From assembly GCA_018389105.1 (NCBI GenBank), contig JACATO010000684.1, positions 1,320,140 to 1,384,139 of the forward strand: a stretch of DNA of 64,000 nt. Reading direction: 5' to 3'. Under the pieces are notes generated by a model. The model was not told where the DNA came from. It did not search any database and saw only the letters and a program-made list of their open reading frames with translations. The DNA is from Nautilus pompilius (taxonomy: Eukaryota; Mollusca; Cephalopoda; Nautilida; Nautilidae). Within the stretch, counting starts at the first letter, position 1; every line of letters starts with the position of its first letter. The position numbers and the translations under genes are program-made. Of this stretch, positions 1-13,300 are shown one piece after another.

Positions 1-1667
1 AAACAAACAGATGTTTCCGTATTCGAGAGCGTTCAAATCCTTCAAGCATCAAAAAGGAAACCAAACCAAATGCAGCAGGAGCCTGTAAAACAATAATTGG
101 AAAGTTCGCCTGTACGCATCAAGTCACATGAAACCCATACAGATATAATATTAACAAAACTTTAAAAAAATAATAAAAAGGTGGTGTTAAGTAACAGCTT
201 AGGTTAAATACAAACTATCAGGTCATTTTGAAACTATATTATACCTTAACTTGGTCTGGTGAAATCATAAGTCCCTCTGAATGTAAATCAAAAATTTGTT
301 TTGATTCCAAACTACAAATTAAAAATACCACTGATAAAATATCTAAATATGTCTCTACTTTTTTAAAATTAAATTTGCATTTTTTTCCCTCTCCTTTTAT
401 CACCATCTTGTATATGTAAAGACACATGACCCTGTCCTTGTGGTATCCTTTAAAATCTCATTTTTTCTATTCAGCCTAAGCCACTGTTCTGCCAAGTTTT
501 TTTTATACAACAGCAGCAATTAAAATATTAATTAAATTATCACAACCTTAAATCATGCATTTTTTAAAAACATTTTATTACTTATTCACAAACCCATAGA
601 TCCTGAAGAATTAAAGGATGTGCAGAAATATGTTACAGGCTTTTGACCAGAAGCTGAAAATGTTTTTCTTTCTAGCCTTCAGAACAATAATATATTAAAG
701 CTGAAAATAAACTTAAGAAAAAATTACATAAAACAGAGGTTAAGGTAGTCGTAATTAGTTGCAATACTAACTGACATGTCTTTTATCACAGAAACCACTA
801 ATGATCAAATTAATTTAAAATATGAGTAACAAAAAACAAAACAGTACAGAAACTGTCTATTCATTAAAAAATTATACAAGGTGCCTGCCCTCACATGCAA
901 TAACCCTACTGATATACATTAGTTTTAGAACTTCAAATTCTATATTATATCTTAAAGAAAAAGGTAGTGCAATCACAAATTCTGGTAACCAATAATATGA
1001 CAAAGTGACAGAATTATAGATCCTTAACCCTCCATATGCCACCTGGGTACCTACCCCACTACTTCTAAAATCTGTAGGGGCTGTGACAGAGTACCTTCAT
1101 TATTGATATAACCCATGTTGACTAAGCATACATCCATTTTAACACAAATACTAACCAGAGTTTCTAGGCTGGGGATGTGGTATAAGAGAGGTAAAAACTG
1201 ACGTGGCGTACAAAGGTTAAGAGACATGTTTTATTTTCATATATCAATAATTAAGATGGCCAGTGGCTTAACCAGAATGGTTCATGCATATTGGTGATAA
1301 GGGTCACTTGAAAAAGCATCTACAAATTCATAGATGGAAGGAAAAAGAAAACCTTTCAAATGGGTGTTGGAAAAGGACCTGTCTTTACAGGATAAACAGT
1401 TAGTCTGACCTCAGCCATTTCTACAAAATAGTCATGGGAAAAAAAAAATTTTTTTTGCTGTTGTATACATACAATGTAAAGAACAACTAAGGAATTTAAA
1501 ATAACCACAAAAAAAGAATAAACAAAGCTATCCTCAGGCTTTATAATAAATTAAAAGAAGCAAGACTGATGCTAAAATTTATTGAGCAATAGATGTCTTA
1601 GTTGCTACAGCAACAAAAATGAGTCCTGAAAAAAATTAAGATTTTTTGATATTCTTCATTTACATAC
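1..1667 (-). other. ZIP9 intron 5 (partial), no other feature seen
   Basis: AT-rich sequence left of ZIP9 exon 5. I see no further ZIP9 exon, no long open frame on either strand and no recognisable element, only short A/T runs. Confidence 0.7.
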
Positions 1668-1753
1668 CTTATGCAACATAATTGCGAGAAAAACAATCAT
1701 TGTGATGCGATCCTCTGACATAGTGATGGCTGCCCCCAGAGCAATGCCATCAG
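1668..1753 (-). CDS. SLC39A9: ZIP9 coding exon 5
   Basis: Acceptor CTTGTAG, then [20 protein letters not shown] and VFLAIMLHK, donor GTATGT, ending in phase 0. Joined to exon 4 it completes HAADG...GAA of TM4 and the HK of TM5. The next expected residues (APAAFGLV-like) must lie left of the window. Confidence 0.95.
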
Positions 1754-4700
1754 CTACAAGAAAAACAAACACCTGGGATCAATAGATGGCATAGAGATGG
1801 CCGAGAAGAACTAAAAGCTTTGAAGAACGAGAGACAGCAAGCTAATAAGAACTGGGTTTGAGTCAAATTAACACTGAAAAGCATTTATTTGCATGCCAGT
1901 GATTATACTAATTTCAAATAGACAGCCAGACTGCATCTGGAAATCAGGAAAAGTTAATCTTGAGAAATAGAAAATATACTTATTCTCTCCCCCCCACCTC
2001 GAATATCCTATCACCCTAATGCGCTTTTTAGACAGCAAGAATCCTGTATTAGAAAATCAGTTTGTAGAATAGTGAAGAAGCCAGCAGACAACCTGTGGTC
2101 CTGGTCCGGTTACCTCCCCGGCAACAGTCTCTTCTCCACCAGCCAGTCACGTGGGCTTCTCCCAGACACTCTAGTTTCCTCTCACATCTAAAAATGGAGG
2201 GTTCCAGCAGGGACTTTCTGTGCCCTAACTCCTACTGGTCATCACCTCGCACAGGCCTGCCAGTGGAGCAGACAAGGAAGTGTGGGACAGTTCACAGGAA
2301 TTTGCAACGGTAAATCATACAACTTGATTTTTCGGGCCAGTCTTCATTTTGCTAGGCAGGTTTTTCTTTGATTATTAAAGCCTGGGACATGTGTTGGGTT
2401 TCAGAAGTACATTTTAACAACAATAATTACCACACCTTCTGAATAAAAACTAGCAGAATATTAAAGTATAAGTCATAGTTTTGTTAAAGGTAAAAAATTG
2501 GAAAAAAAAAGTCTTTTTTATTAGCTTAATGAAAATCTCTGCAATTGAATTAATGACAAAATACCCAGCATTAGTTTATAATTGACTTTCTTTTTAATTT
2601 GACCAGTAAAAGCTAAAAGAAATACAATAAATAAATAAATAATTACTGCTGCAAATAACTAAAATCTTTCAGAAAAAAAAAACAGTACAGAAACTAATTG
2701 TCTGAGACGATATAAGGCATCCACTGCAGTGTCCAAACACTCTCTCACAGAGAAAATCAAACGATAAGGGAGTGGATGGTTAATTTCTCAGTAACTTGGT
2801 CAGTAGCAGCAAATATTGTCGTAGTTCTGGAAAATATCTGGTAGGCATTGCCATGGTGTGAACCACACCCAAGGGCTTTGGACGGTATTGTAACCTGCTT
2901 CCTATCCACACTTCCTGCAATGGTTTTGGTCCAAAAATTTAAAGAACGCTGCTCCCCACCACCCAGTTTAAAGAGTATTTTTTCACGTTCTCTGAGGTAA
3001 TGATCCTGGCCAAATCAGTATTATGGGCACACAAGTAAACAGACGCTCTCTAAGACTAGGCCAGTCCCGTCACACGACAATATATCGTTGCAAGCTAAAA
3101 GCAAGTACAGGCCAAAGAAAGCCTCTCTCAGCTGATAGCAATGCCAAAACATAAGGTTCAGGGGAATCTGAAATAGTGCACATAGTTGGGCAATGGGACA
3201 TTGAGAGGGGAGCAGTGGGAAAATCTCCAAAGCACTGGATATTATACAGCTGACTGTTAACAGAATGACTGCACAGTTCCAGACAAACAATAAGACTATG
3301 TTCACATATTGTTCTGGATACCCAAACCCAGCAAAACGAAGATCTTGTGCTGTGAATAGGAATGCAAAAATAAGCCCCAAAAAATGGCTGCAAGTATGAC
3401 AGGACGTGCAGTTTTCAGGAAAGCCATCAGACATTATCTCCACCAGAGGAAGTACAACAGAATAGTGGCAAAACACGAACCACTCCTCTGTTGAACAGTG
3501 CCAGTGATTGGATGCAATGAACAATGCAGATGCTACCATTCCCTCCTGCCTTTTTGGAACAAAGCAATTTTTTCCAGTCAGTTCAGATTTCCACGGATAG
3601 TAGTCAGGTTTGGTGTGGCACCTTCTAACACTGGAATTTTAATTGAATCAACTGCAAGCCAAGACAAAATAAGATGATTTGTCTGACATGGTCTCAGGTA
3701 TAATATGAGACACTAATCAATTGCAGGTGGGTCTGTATTCTAACTTCTTTCCAATACATCAATCCACAAGGGATTTCTGACTGTCTATGCCAATGGCTGT
3801 CTGTCTAAAGAGGGGAAGTATCTTTATGGCATGTGGAGCATTGTTATGTAATGCAAAGAAAGATAGTCAGGACATCATCAAAACTCTACCATGGCCTGGC
3901 CAATCATCTGACAGTGAACCCATCTGATCATCAAAGCTATCTTCAGCTAATTCCTGTAAAAGTAGCCCCACAAACCCAAATCCTGGACTCACTGAAACAG
4001 GAATAGAGTGCAATCCTGCAGACTAGGATTGCCAATCTCATCCACACAATGTGTCAGCATACTGCTACATTACATAAAGGCTGTACCATCAAGTATTAAC
4101 TTCAAGTCATATTTTTCCAGTGCTGTGTGTTTCCAGAATAAACAGGTTTTTCCTTCAAACTTGGGCTAGCATAACAGTTTTAAATGGATGAGATTGCTGC
4201 TTATCAGATAAAACATTTGACACAAGCAGAATCACTGGTTATGATATATGCTTATTTATAATGCAATGAGTTAAATTTTGTAAAATTACCTTAATCTTTA
4301 AAGTTGAATTCTCTAATTGCTATGCACTTTTAGCATAGACTCAAAACTAAAATTCATTTTTAAGGTGTGGATATGAAAAGTTTTTCTTTTTTAAAAAAGA
4401 AAAGAAAACAAATAGTGTTTAGATCAAAAGTAAATGGTTTTCAATAATTTTAACAATTTGTGGATTAAAAAAAAAGTATTTAAACAAGACAAATGTAAAT
4501 GATAGTAAGAAAGAGAATGGTAGCAATGATAATGAAATGGATCTCAGGCCCACAGAACTGACAGAAGAGAGAGAGAGAGAGAGAAAAGTCTATGAAAGTA
4601 AATTATTTGCCTACTATACTAAACTAAATAATATGTTCAGAGTTAGCTATATTATTTCAAATATTTTATTTATTTGCTATTGGATGTAATTCAATCTGTT

Positions 4701-7296
4701 ATAATAATATTTACCAATAACATCATCATCATCATCAAACAAGTAGAATTTTATTTTAAATTTAAGATACACTATGATATTTAGTGAATGTTGTAACTAT
4801 TTTATAGTAATAAGGAATTGAAATTAAAAATAACTAGAATTCTAATGGCAACAATTAAAACACTGAATCCAAACTTGTGCCTTTTCTGGTTTTGAAAAAA
4901 ATTTTTTAGGAAAATGGCACAAGTGAAAATTCCAAGGCAGCTATTTAATTTCATGTTATGCTTCATTTAGCCATTTTATTCTAACCTCCTCCTCTCCAGT
5001 ATCATACGAGGTGACAATAAAGAAACGAGACTGTGGCAGCCACGCTCATGACTCAATGCCAATTGGCTAACATCTCGCCACTATTCTGCTATAATATTGT
5101 TCACTCCTCTCACTCTGTGCTTCTTTTTCAGGCTTTTGTGTGGCACACTGCTATTACGTTTTGTCACGCAACTGGAGGTGGCACAAACATGGAGCAAAGA
5201 ATCAATTTGAAATTTCTAGTTAAGTTAGGGAAGGGCCCAACCAAGTATCTCAAACTTCTCCAAAAGGCTTATGGAGAAGATGCGATGTCGCGACCGCGAG
5301 TCTTCGAGTGGCACAAACGCTTCAAGAGTGGCCGTGAGGTGGAGGAGGATGACCCCATGTCAGGACAGCTTTCCACGACAAAGACAGCCGAGAACATTGA
5401 CAGAGTGAACCAGCTGGTGCGGAGTGATCGCAGATTGACGCTGCGGATGATAGCGGAGGAGCTCAGTCTGAACAGGGAGTCAGTGCGGACCATCTTGTTG
5501 CAGGAGCTGGGGATGCGGAAGGTGTGCGCCAAGATGGTTCCCAAGCTTTTGTCAGATGACCAGAAGGAGCACTGGGTCAATGTTTGTCGAGACTTGCTGG
5601 AGAAGATCGGGGAAGATCCGGAGTTCCTTGGCCGGGTCATCACAGGAGACGAGACTTGGGTCTTCCAGTACGACCCTGAAAACAAGAGACAGAGCATGCA
5701 GTGGAAGACCCCAGATTAACCCAGACCCAAGAAGGCGTGCATGTCCAAATCAAAGATCAAGGTCATGCTGATCGCATTCTTCAACCAGAAGGGAGTGGTT
5801 CATCATGAGTTCGTGCCTGAGGGTCAAACAGTCAACCAGCACTTCTACCAACAGGTCCTCAACCACCTCTATGACCAGGTTTGGCTCTGTGGAGAGACAA
5901 GTCGTGGCTGCTCCACCATGACAACATGCCCGAACACACTGCACTCAGTGTGAGGCAGTTCTTGGCCAACAGATTGCAGCTCTCGACCACCCTCCTTATT
6001 CCCCAGATCTTGCACTATGCAATGCAACTTCTGATTCTTCCCCAGGCTGAAGACAGTGCTCAAAGGAACTCATTTCACCTCTGTAGAAGAGATCAAGGCC
6101 ACTGTGACAAGGGAGCTGAGGGACCTCAAGGACGACGACTTTGCCAAGTGCTTCCGTGGGTGGCAGAAGCGAATGCAGAAGTGCATTAACTCTGGGGGGG
6201 TGGGATTACTTTGAAGGGGACAATAAGTAATTTCTCTATAGATTTTGTAATAAAATGTTTATGAGAAAAGTCTCGCTTCTTTTTTGTCACACCTTGTACA
6301 TCTGAAGCAGGCAGTTTGAGTTACAATGAGCTCCTGGTCTTCTACTTCCAAGAATAGGATAACTGCTTCATAAAGGAGCAAAGGAGTTGTAATACTGTAG
6401 CCTTGCTGATGTTGATCGTCAGCTCCTGAATGGGATGAAAACAGTGCCAAAACTTTCCAAATAGGTGTGCAATTGGCTTATATCAAGTGATGCATGGAAA
6501 TACAAACTAAAGCAAATATAAATTAAAGCAGCATTTATGGAAATTTCTACATTAGAGTTCAATAAATGCAATTTCTACTGGAGACCTGTCTGCCAGTATC
6601 ATTAACTTGCCCCAGTTCACTAAGTCGAGAGGAATTATACTAACCTGCAGCATGGACAACAAGCCCCAGAGTAGCAGTAATTTTATGTCTGTTTTGTGAA
6701 TTGGGTTGGTTCACCACCACTTCAGTGTCTGAAACAGAAGACAATAGCAGCTGTTTCATGCATAACAATTAAAAAAAAAATAACATTTTTCTAGTTTGGG
6801 TATCAGACAGCTGTTAGGACATGTCTTCCAGTTACAAAGACTAGGGTCACAACTGTAAAAGCACAGTGTGGTACTAAAAAACAATTTTAACAAAATTGCA
6901 ACAACAAAAAAAGAAACTGCCCACAATATTTGCTGATTCCATTAGTTAGTGTAAGCCGGTTTTTTTTTTAAAAAAACTTTTCTTTTCTATTTTCTCATAG
7001 GGACTTGCACAAACCATGGTGACATCACACCTCCTTGTAACATCTAAACTAAACTATTCTTCTAACCCAAGATGCCAAAAGAACTACAAGACTCCTGAAA
7101 TTTGGCCTACAAGTAAAACAGCTTTGCCAAGAGAAGCAAAGCATTCCAGGTCTAGCCATAGTCAGGAGTTAATCTGTAATAATGGACAATTGTAGAAAAT
7201 CTATGAACCTTTCCTAGTAATTTGATATCGTTTCTTGACTATGAACTCCAAGACTACTGCATCATATATCCAATATCAGAAAAACATAATGAGAAC

Positions 7297-7352
<56 letters not shown>

Positions 7353-10300
7353 CAAAATGTCCATGCTTTTATATCTAATAGTTTTAATTATTCCTGGCAC
7401 TTTAATAGCTTTACTAGCACCTGGAATAGTTTGTTTATTTCTGGTTTATTTTTCAAAAACTATATTCTCAAATTTAAAACCACCCCTATAATAATAATAA
7501 TAATAATAATAATAATTTTTTCTATTTTCCATCTGACAGATCATAAACTAATTGGACTAATCTGAAAATTATCTGCATTGTTATCAGTTAAAAATTGCAT
7601 CAGTAGTAAGTAATATTTATAATAGCTTTCTGTCTCTTACTGTTGCTAAAGTAAGGGAAGAACTGATGGTTCTCTGGCCACCTAGTGGATAGTCTTCCCT
7701 TATGTTTAGTTTAATTGCTCAAACACAATATTAGAGTAAATAAAAATGAAATAACAAAAAGATCCTGCAGTCCTACAAGTTATCTCCTCTTCTGTTACCA
7801 ACCAACCTGACAAAATATTTTATCAATTCCATGTGTAATTTTAATTTGCAGGAAAATGAAACCTAAACTTTTTAGTTAGCAACAAATGGCAAACATCTCC
7901 CGATGACAGTACAACAGTACAAGCCAAATAACCAATGGCATAGATCTACATGTAATTCAAGAATGAAAAACATTAAGATATTATCAAAGCAAATTTACTT
8001 GCAGTTGCCTTGTTACTGTCACAAAGAAATAAAAAAAAAATTGTCTCATAAGACCCATGATCGGAAAAGCAAACTGTCCTGAAAATGATCTGTCCCTCTG
8101 GGATGAGAAAAAAATTAAACAAAATGAAAACAAAAAAGGAATAGATGCAAATGAACTGCACTTGGTTTCACATAGTTTCATCACTGGATATAGCTTCTCT
8201 GAGCCACCTTTTGATATCACTAATGACCCTGTAATGTGTTTAGCTTCTTCTCATATTATTCTTGGCACTTTGCAATCCTGTGACATAAACCCTGGAAACT
8301 ATTCACCATCATCTTAAAATTGGGATCGATTTCAAAAACATGTTGTCTTCTGTGCCTTCTAAAGCAGTGGACATGTCTTTTTGAAACTTTTCTGATCTCA
8401 TATCAGGAAACAAGAATTCCTAGCTTCCCACCTGCTTGTGGTGGCATTGTAGCCTTGGCTTTCCCACATGCCTGCCCTGTGTGTGTGTGTGTGTGTTTAC
8501 CATCTGATTATTCCACTTCTCTTGGCTGCTTTGCCTGAATAACCAATTCCAGGATACATCAGCCAATTATATTAAGCTGGTAAAGCCACCTGGAATCAAT
8601 TGCAACTTTTTATTTGCAGCCACCTTTTATACGCCTATCCATTGTCTTCTAAACGTCCCAGACAATTTTTTGTTTGGCATAACAACCCTATGTTTTTGCA
8701 GCCAGTAGAGAACAATGTCAACATTAAGCCAACTATCTGCGCCCCTTCTGACTAACACTCCTGCAGGAATCAGCAATGCAGAAAGTTCCTGTTTCCCTCT
8801 TAAAACAACAGAGGAGGAACCATTTTCATCCATCTGCAATTGCCCCAAGCCCGAATGCCTTTTTTAATACCCGGTTATTTTGATTAAACCATTTTTCTCC
8901 GTGGAATGGGGCAGAGCCATCTTGCTTGATGTGACAAAATATAGGGATGTTCAAGGGAAACCTGGCCTGACGTCCCTAGCTATCTTATCCATACCAATAT
9001 CGACAATGAATTTGTCACATTCTGATAATGCAGTGATGGGATGTTTCCACCTTTTCTTCCTGGGTCATTAAGATGATTTTACACACAACTGCCACTTTTC
9101 TTCTTCTTGTAAAGATGACAATGAAATTCGTTCATTCACAAAGCCATCTGCCACTTACACGTAAAACTCCACGACCAGCAGAGATAACAAATTTGCTGTT
9201 TCTCAAGTTTCACCTGTTTTCCTGTGATTCACAGGCCAGAATCACAACATATGCAAAAGCTGTCAAAAGATGTTGATGATCTATTTCAACTTCTCCCCCC
9301 CCCCACCACTTTCTTGTCTTAGCCAGGTCCACAATCTGTTTTTCCTTCATACCTACATTGGCTTGTTGAACCTCCCCATTTTCAAATTCTTTTTCTGTCC
9401 ACACCAAATCTTCTTGCCACCTAATTGTTTACTTTACATAGTTTGTAGTGTCCAGCTTGAACTTGACTGTAGCTGGTCTTGCCATCTTGGGCACCCTAAC
9501 TCTTCTGCAGACATGACAACACGATCCATGCTATGAGAATTTCCGATGAATGAGTAAACACAAGGGAAAACACTGATGCTGAAATAGAGAGAGCTACTAA
9601 TATTGTAGAAGCATGGCAAATGATGATCCGACACAACCAATGCACAAGTGTCATGTGATCAGTGATGTGACAGTCACATGCCTAAACAAGGACTGCTTCC
9701 CAAAGTATTACAAAACAAACTGATAGCCCATGGATGTTATGGGGACAAAAAAGTATGTACATAAATAGAAAGATGTATTGCTCTCTCAGATACTTCAGTG
9801 GTGAAAAAGACTACTGAAGTAAACTATAACTGATTTGAACTGGACTGATTTTCATTTAGCATTTGTAAATGCAGTGATCAAAGAGCCATCATGTCTACAA
9901 AGTTCTTCAACAGATGATTTTCATGAATGCAAACAAATGAGCTTTATTTAATAGTTGGAGTGGGGGGGTTGGGATGGGAATGAGTGTTTATTGGAGCATG
10001 GGTGGTATTGGAACCAATGTGATACGTAATATGCATAGTTAACAGTCTTCTGCCAAACCTAGAATCAGGGGGGGCAGAGAGCATGAGATATTTTAACCGG
10101 CTAGCTAAGGTGTCACTTTTTCTTTTTTTTTTTAAAAAAGAATTTAAAGAGAGAACCTGCAGCTGAATGGAAATGGTGACTTCCACCTCCAAAACACTGA
10201 TCTATGAGCAGCATACATATGAAACCCGCCACCAGGGCTACGCCAATGATGCTGTGGATATTAGCAGGCTGGTCATTGTGAGATTCATGTCCGTGACTTT

Positions 10301-13300
10301 CAAGCACTGCGTTTCTGGCCTGGTTAGCTACTGTCTCCTTAGATACCAGTTTGTCTAGCTCATCATGGTTATGACCTGAAAATGTAAAAGGAAATTATCT
10401 ATTTATTTAATGTAGGTACTGGAACTGCCTTGACAAAGATTTATAAATATTAACCCTGCTGTATTCAGTAGCCATTAGAAATGTGATCTGCAAAGGCAGA
10501 AACAATTTATAATCTATCAGTGTCATCTCTCAAAGTTAACATGCACTTCCTACATAGATATAACCTACTTAAAAATGGTCACATAATATATGGTATGTTA
10601 CTTATTATAATGTATCATTTACAACCTAAATAGATAAATAAATATACAAGATGTATAGAATCAACAAAAACATAAAATTCAGATTTATGAATTCAATGAG
10701 AATACCAAATGATTTTTGTTTTTTTCCAAACAAAATGCAGGACAAGCATTTTTTTAAAAGGGTTTTTTAAAACCACCTTTCTATTCCATATGACCTGTCT
10801 TCCTCATACTACAAAGTGATCAACAGCCGGCGTTTGATTTTCTGTGATAGTTTTCCCACCTGAGAATCAAATTTTAAAAATCAATAAAGAACAGTGTGAT
10901 GATTGGCCAAACCAACATAGAAAGTTAGGAAAAAGCAAAACAATTTCTAGGTAATAACAATGGCAGGCAGCCCCCACCTCACAAAATTGTGTATTATCCC
11001 TTTATTGAAATCAACTTTCTTAACTTGTTGTAGAATATTTGGCAAGCCACAGAAAATGTTTCATAGCACAATCAGTTTTAGAAACATTGTCCATTCCAGT
11101 AAGAGCTCTTTCCCATGAAAATCTTATAGTGAAAAAAAAAAAAAAAAATAAAGAAATGTCAACATTTATTTATACAAATGTAATTTACCATTCTATTGAT
11201 ATCTGGATGGTTACATGGATGGTAGAGATATTAAGTATAATCTAGGGGAAAGTGTAATATCAACTAATCACACTAGGCCTATAAATGACAGGATATAAAC
11301 AAAAACAAACATTCAATCAGCTTCAATATAAAAGGAACATTCAAATGAAGTCAATAAATGTATTAATGATTGTGATAATCAGGGCTCTAAACAACTTCAA
11401 GTTTCTAGCTAGAATAGGGAGGTTAAGAGAATATTTTTGCGTTCTAGGTGGCCCATCTTTCTGTTGCTTGCGCACAGTTTGTGCCAGTAATGATTATCAG
11501 AAAAGATGGCTGTCAGCTAGATTTTTTTAGTTGCCAATGGAAACCTGGCAATATATTTCTGAAGCTCTGATGATAATTAAAGAGTTATTATACATGTTTT
11601 AAAACTACAAAAAGCCAGAGTTTGAAATGGTGTGGTATTTGTAATTGTAGAGTGTATTTTGACATAGAAACTTTATTTGCAGCTGACCTTTGATAAAGTA
11701 ACCAGAGAAAGGCAGTGCCAAAATCTCATTATTACTTAATCTGAAAAACACATAGTAAACACTGTATTTTAAAAAATAAATAGACAAAATAATTAAAGTG
11801 AAAAAGATTAATCATTTAAAACTGTAGTTAATTTCATTCCATCAGAACTCTGAATATCCACAGAGATCTGATTTAGCTGCTGTTGGTGGTGTCTTATTCC
11901 ATGTATCATCTTTCGTACTGGATCATGAATGTTTAGAACAAAGTTTCTCATTTGTTCTGTAACTCAGAAGAGTATCCAACAGTCTTTTCTCAACTTCTCA
12001 ATAGAAAGGATAAAGTATGCTGGGTTTAGCGGTCAGCTTCATCTAGTTGGCACCTCTGACAAATCGGACATTTTTTTCATCCATTAGGTTAAATTCACAA
12101 GCTCTTTGTATTCCCTGAATGACATTTTGAGTAAGTGGATGCTATCTGTCTTTGGGCTTGCAGATGTACTACTACTGGAAAAAGTGGCTTGCTAAACCCC
12201 CCCCCCCCCCACCAGCAGTAACTGGATTTATGCATTAGAGTCTCTTAGGATCATCTCATCTCTCTGACCTTTCCTTCTGCCTTCCTGGGAAACTGGTCAG
12301 CTACTTTCTCATCTTTTACCCAGACGTGTACAAGGACCTATGCAGCAAATGAGAAAAGCCATCTTTGATAACATTTCAGGCTTTTCAATTTCCTTGGATA
12401 AAGAATCTGTGGCAGCATCAACAGCTATGATGGTTGCTCGAAAGTCACACGAGATGCAAAAATTGTCTTTTTATCAGCAGTAAAGCTAACAAAGGCAGCT
12501 GAGATTGCCTTCAGTACCACTGTAATGTTAGATGCTAAACTTCCAGCACTGATACTTGGCCTTCTGGGTAGTTTAGGTGTATCCTGCAACCACCAATTTT
12601 CAAGTACTCATCTGACAATCAATCTGTGTAGGCTGTGGCATAAATATCTGGTTCATTTGTAGTTTCATTGCCAGTAACTTCTGTCTATGGTTTTCCTGTT
12701 TTGAATTATTCCTTTCCCACTTTGAGGTCATCGGTAGCCAAATTACTTTTGACCTTTCTGTCGGTGTGCATTGCTAAAGATCTTTTCAATCTAGCTTTCT
12801 ACATCCAACTGGATTGTGTTCCTATGGCAGGGCAATTTTGATCATGGCTGAGTGCTCAGTGGGTGAATCGAGCAATTTTTAAATACTTCAGTGTTGCATG
12901 GATACCTTCTAGGTCTGCTTCCTCTTCTGTGGATGTAGCTGTTCTATATATGATCTTTGTTGCTTTGACATGAGCTGTGTCTAATTCTGCAGAGAGTCAA
13001 AGATATGTGCCCAAATTGGTGCAGAAAACTCCATCAGTGATCTTACAAAGCAGTGTAGGTTGTTTTTAAGAGCCCCTGGTCTATACCCATAAGGCATCAC
13101 AAAGTCTCTTGATAAGATTGAGTTTCCTTGTAGCTTTGGCCAACCAGAAGGCAAAGTGCTGGTGGAAGCATAGTTCTGATTTGACAGTAAAGCCTAAGTA
13201 TTTTGAATTGCTCACTGCTTGAACTACCATTGTGCCATTAATATCGCTGGTTATAAGCATGTTTCAGTTACATCTATTCATGGTAGATCTTCAGTGGGGG

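Noticed and set aside
3021-3539. 172-codon minus-strand open frame with hydrophobic segments
   Set aside because: It is antisense to a plus-strand Tc1 relic with recognisable blocks, and its hydrophobicity is what antisense of such sequence gives.
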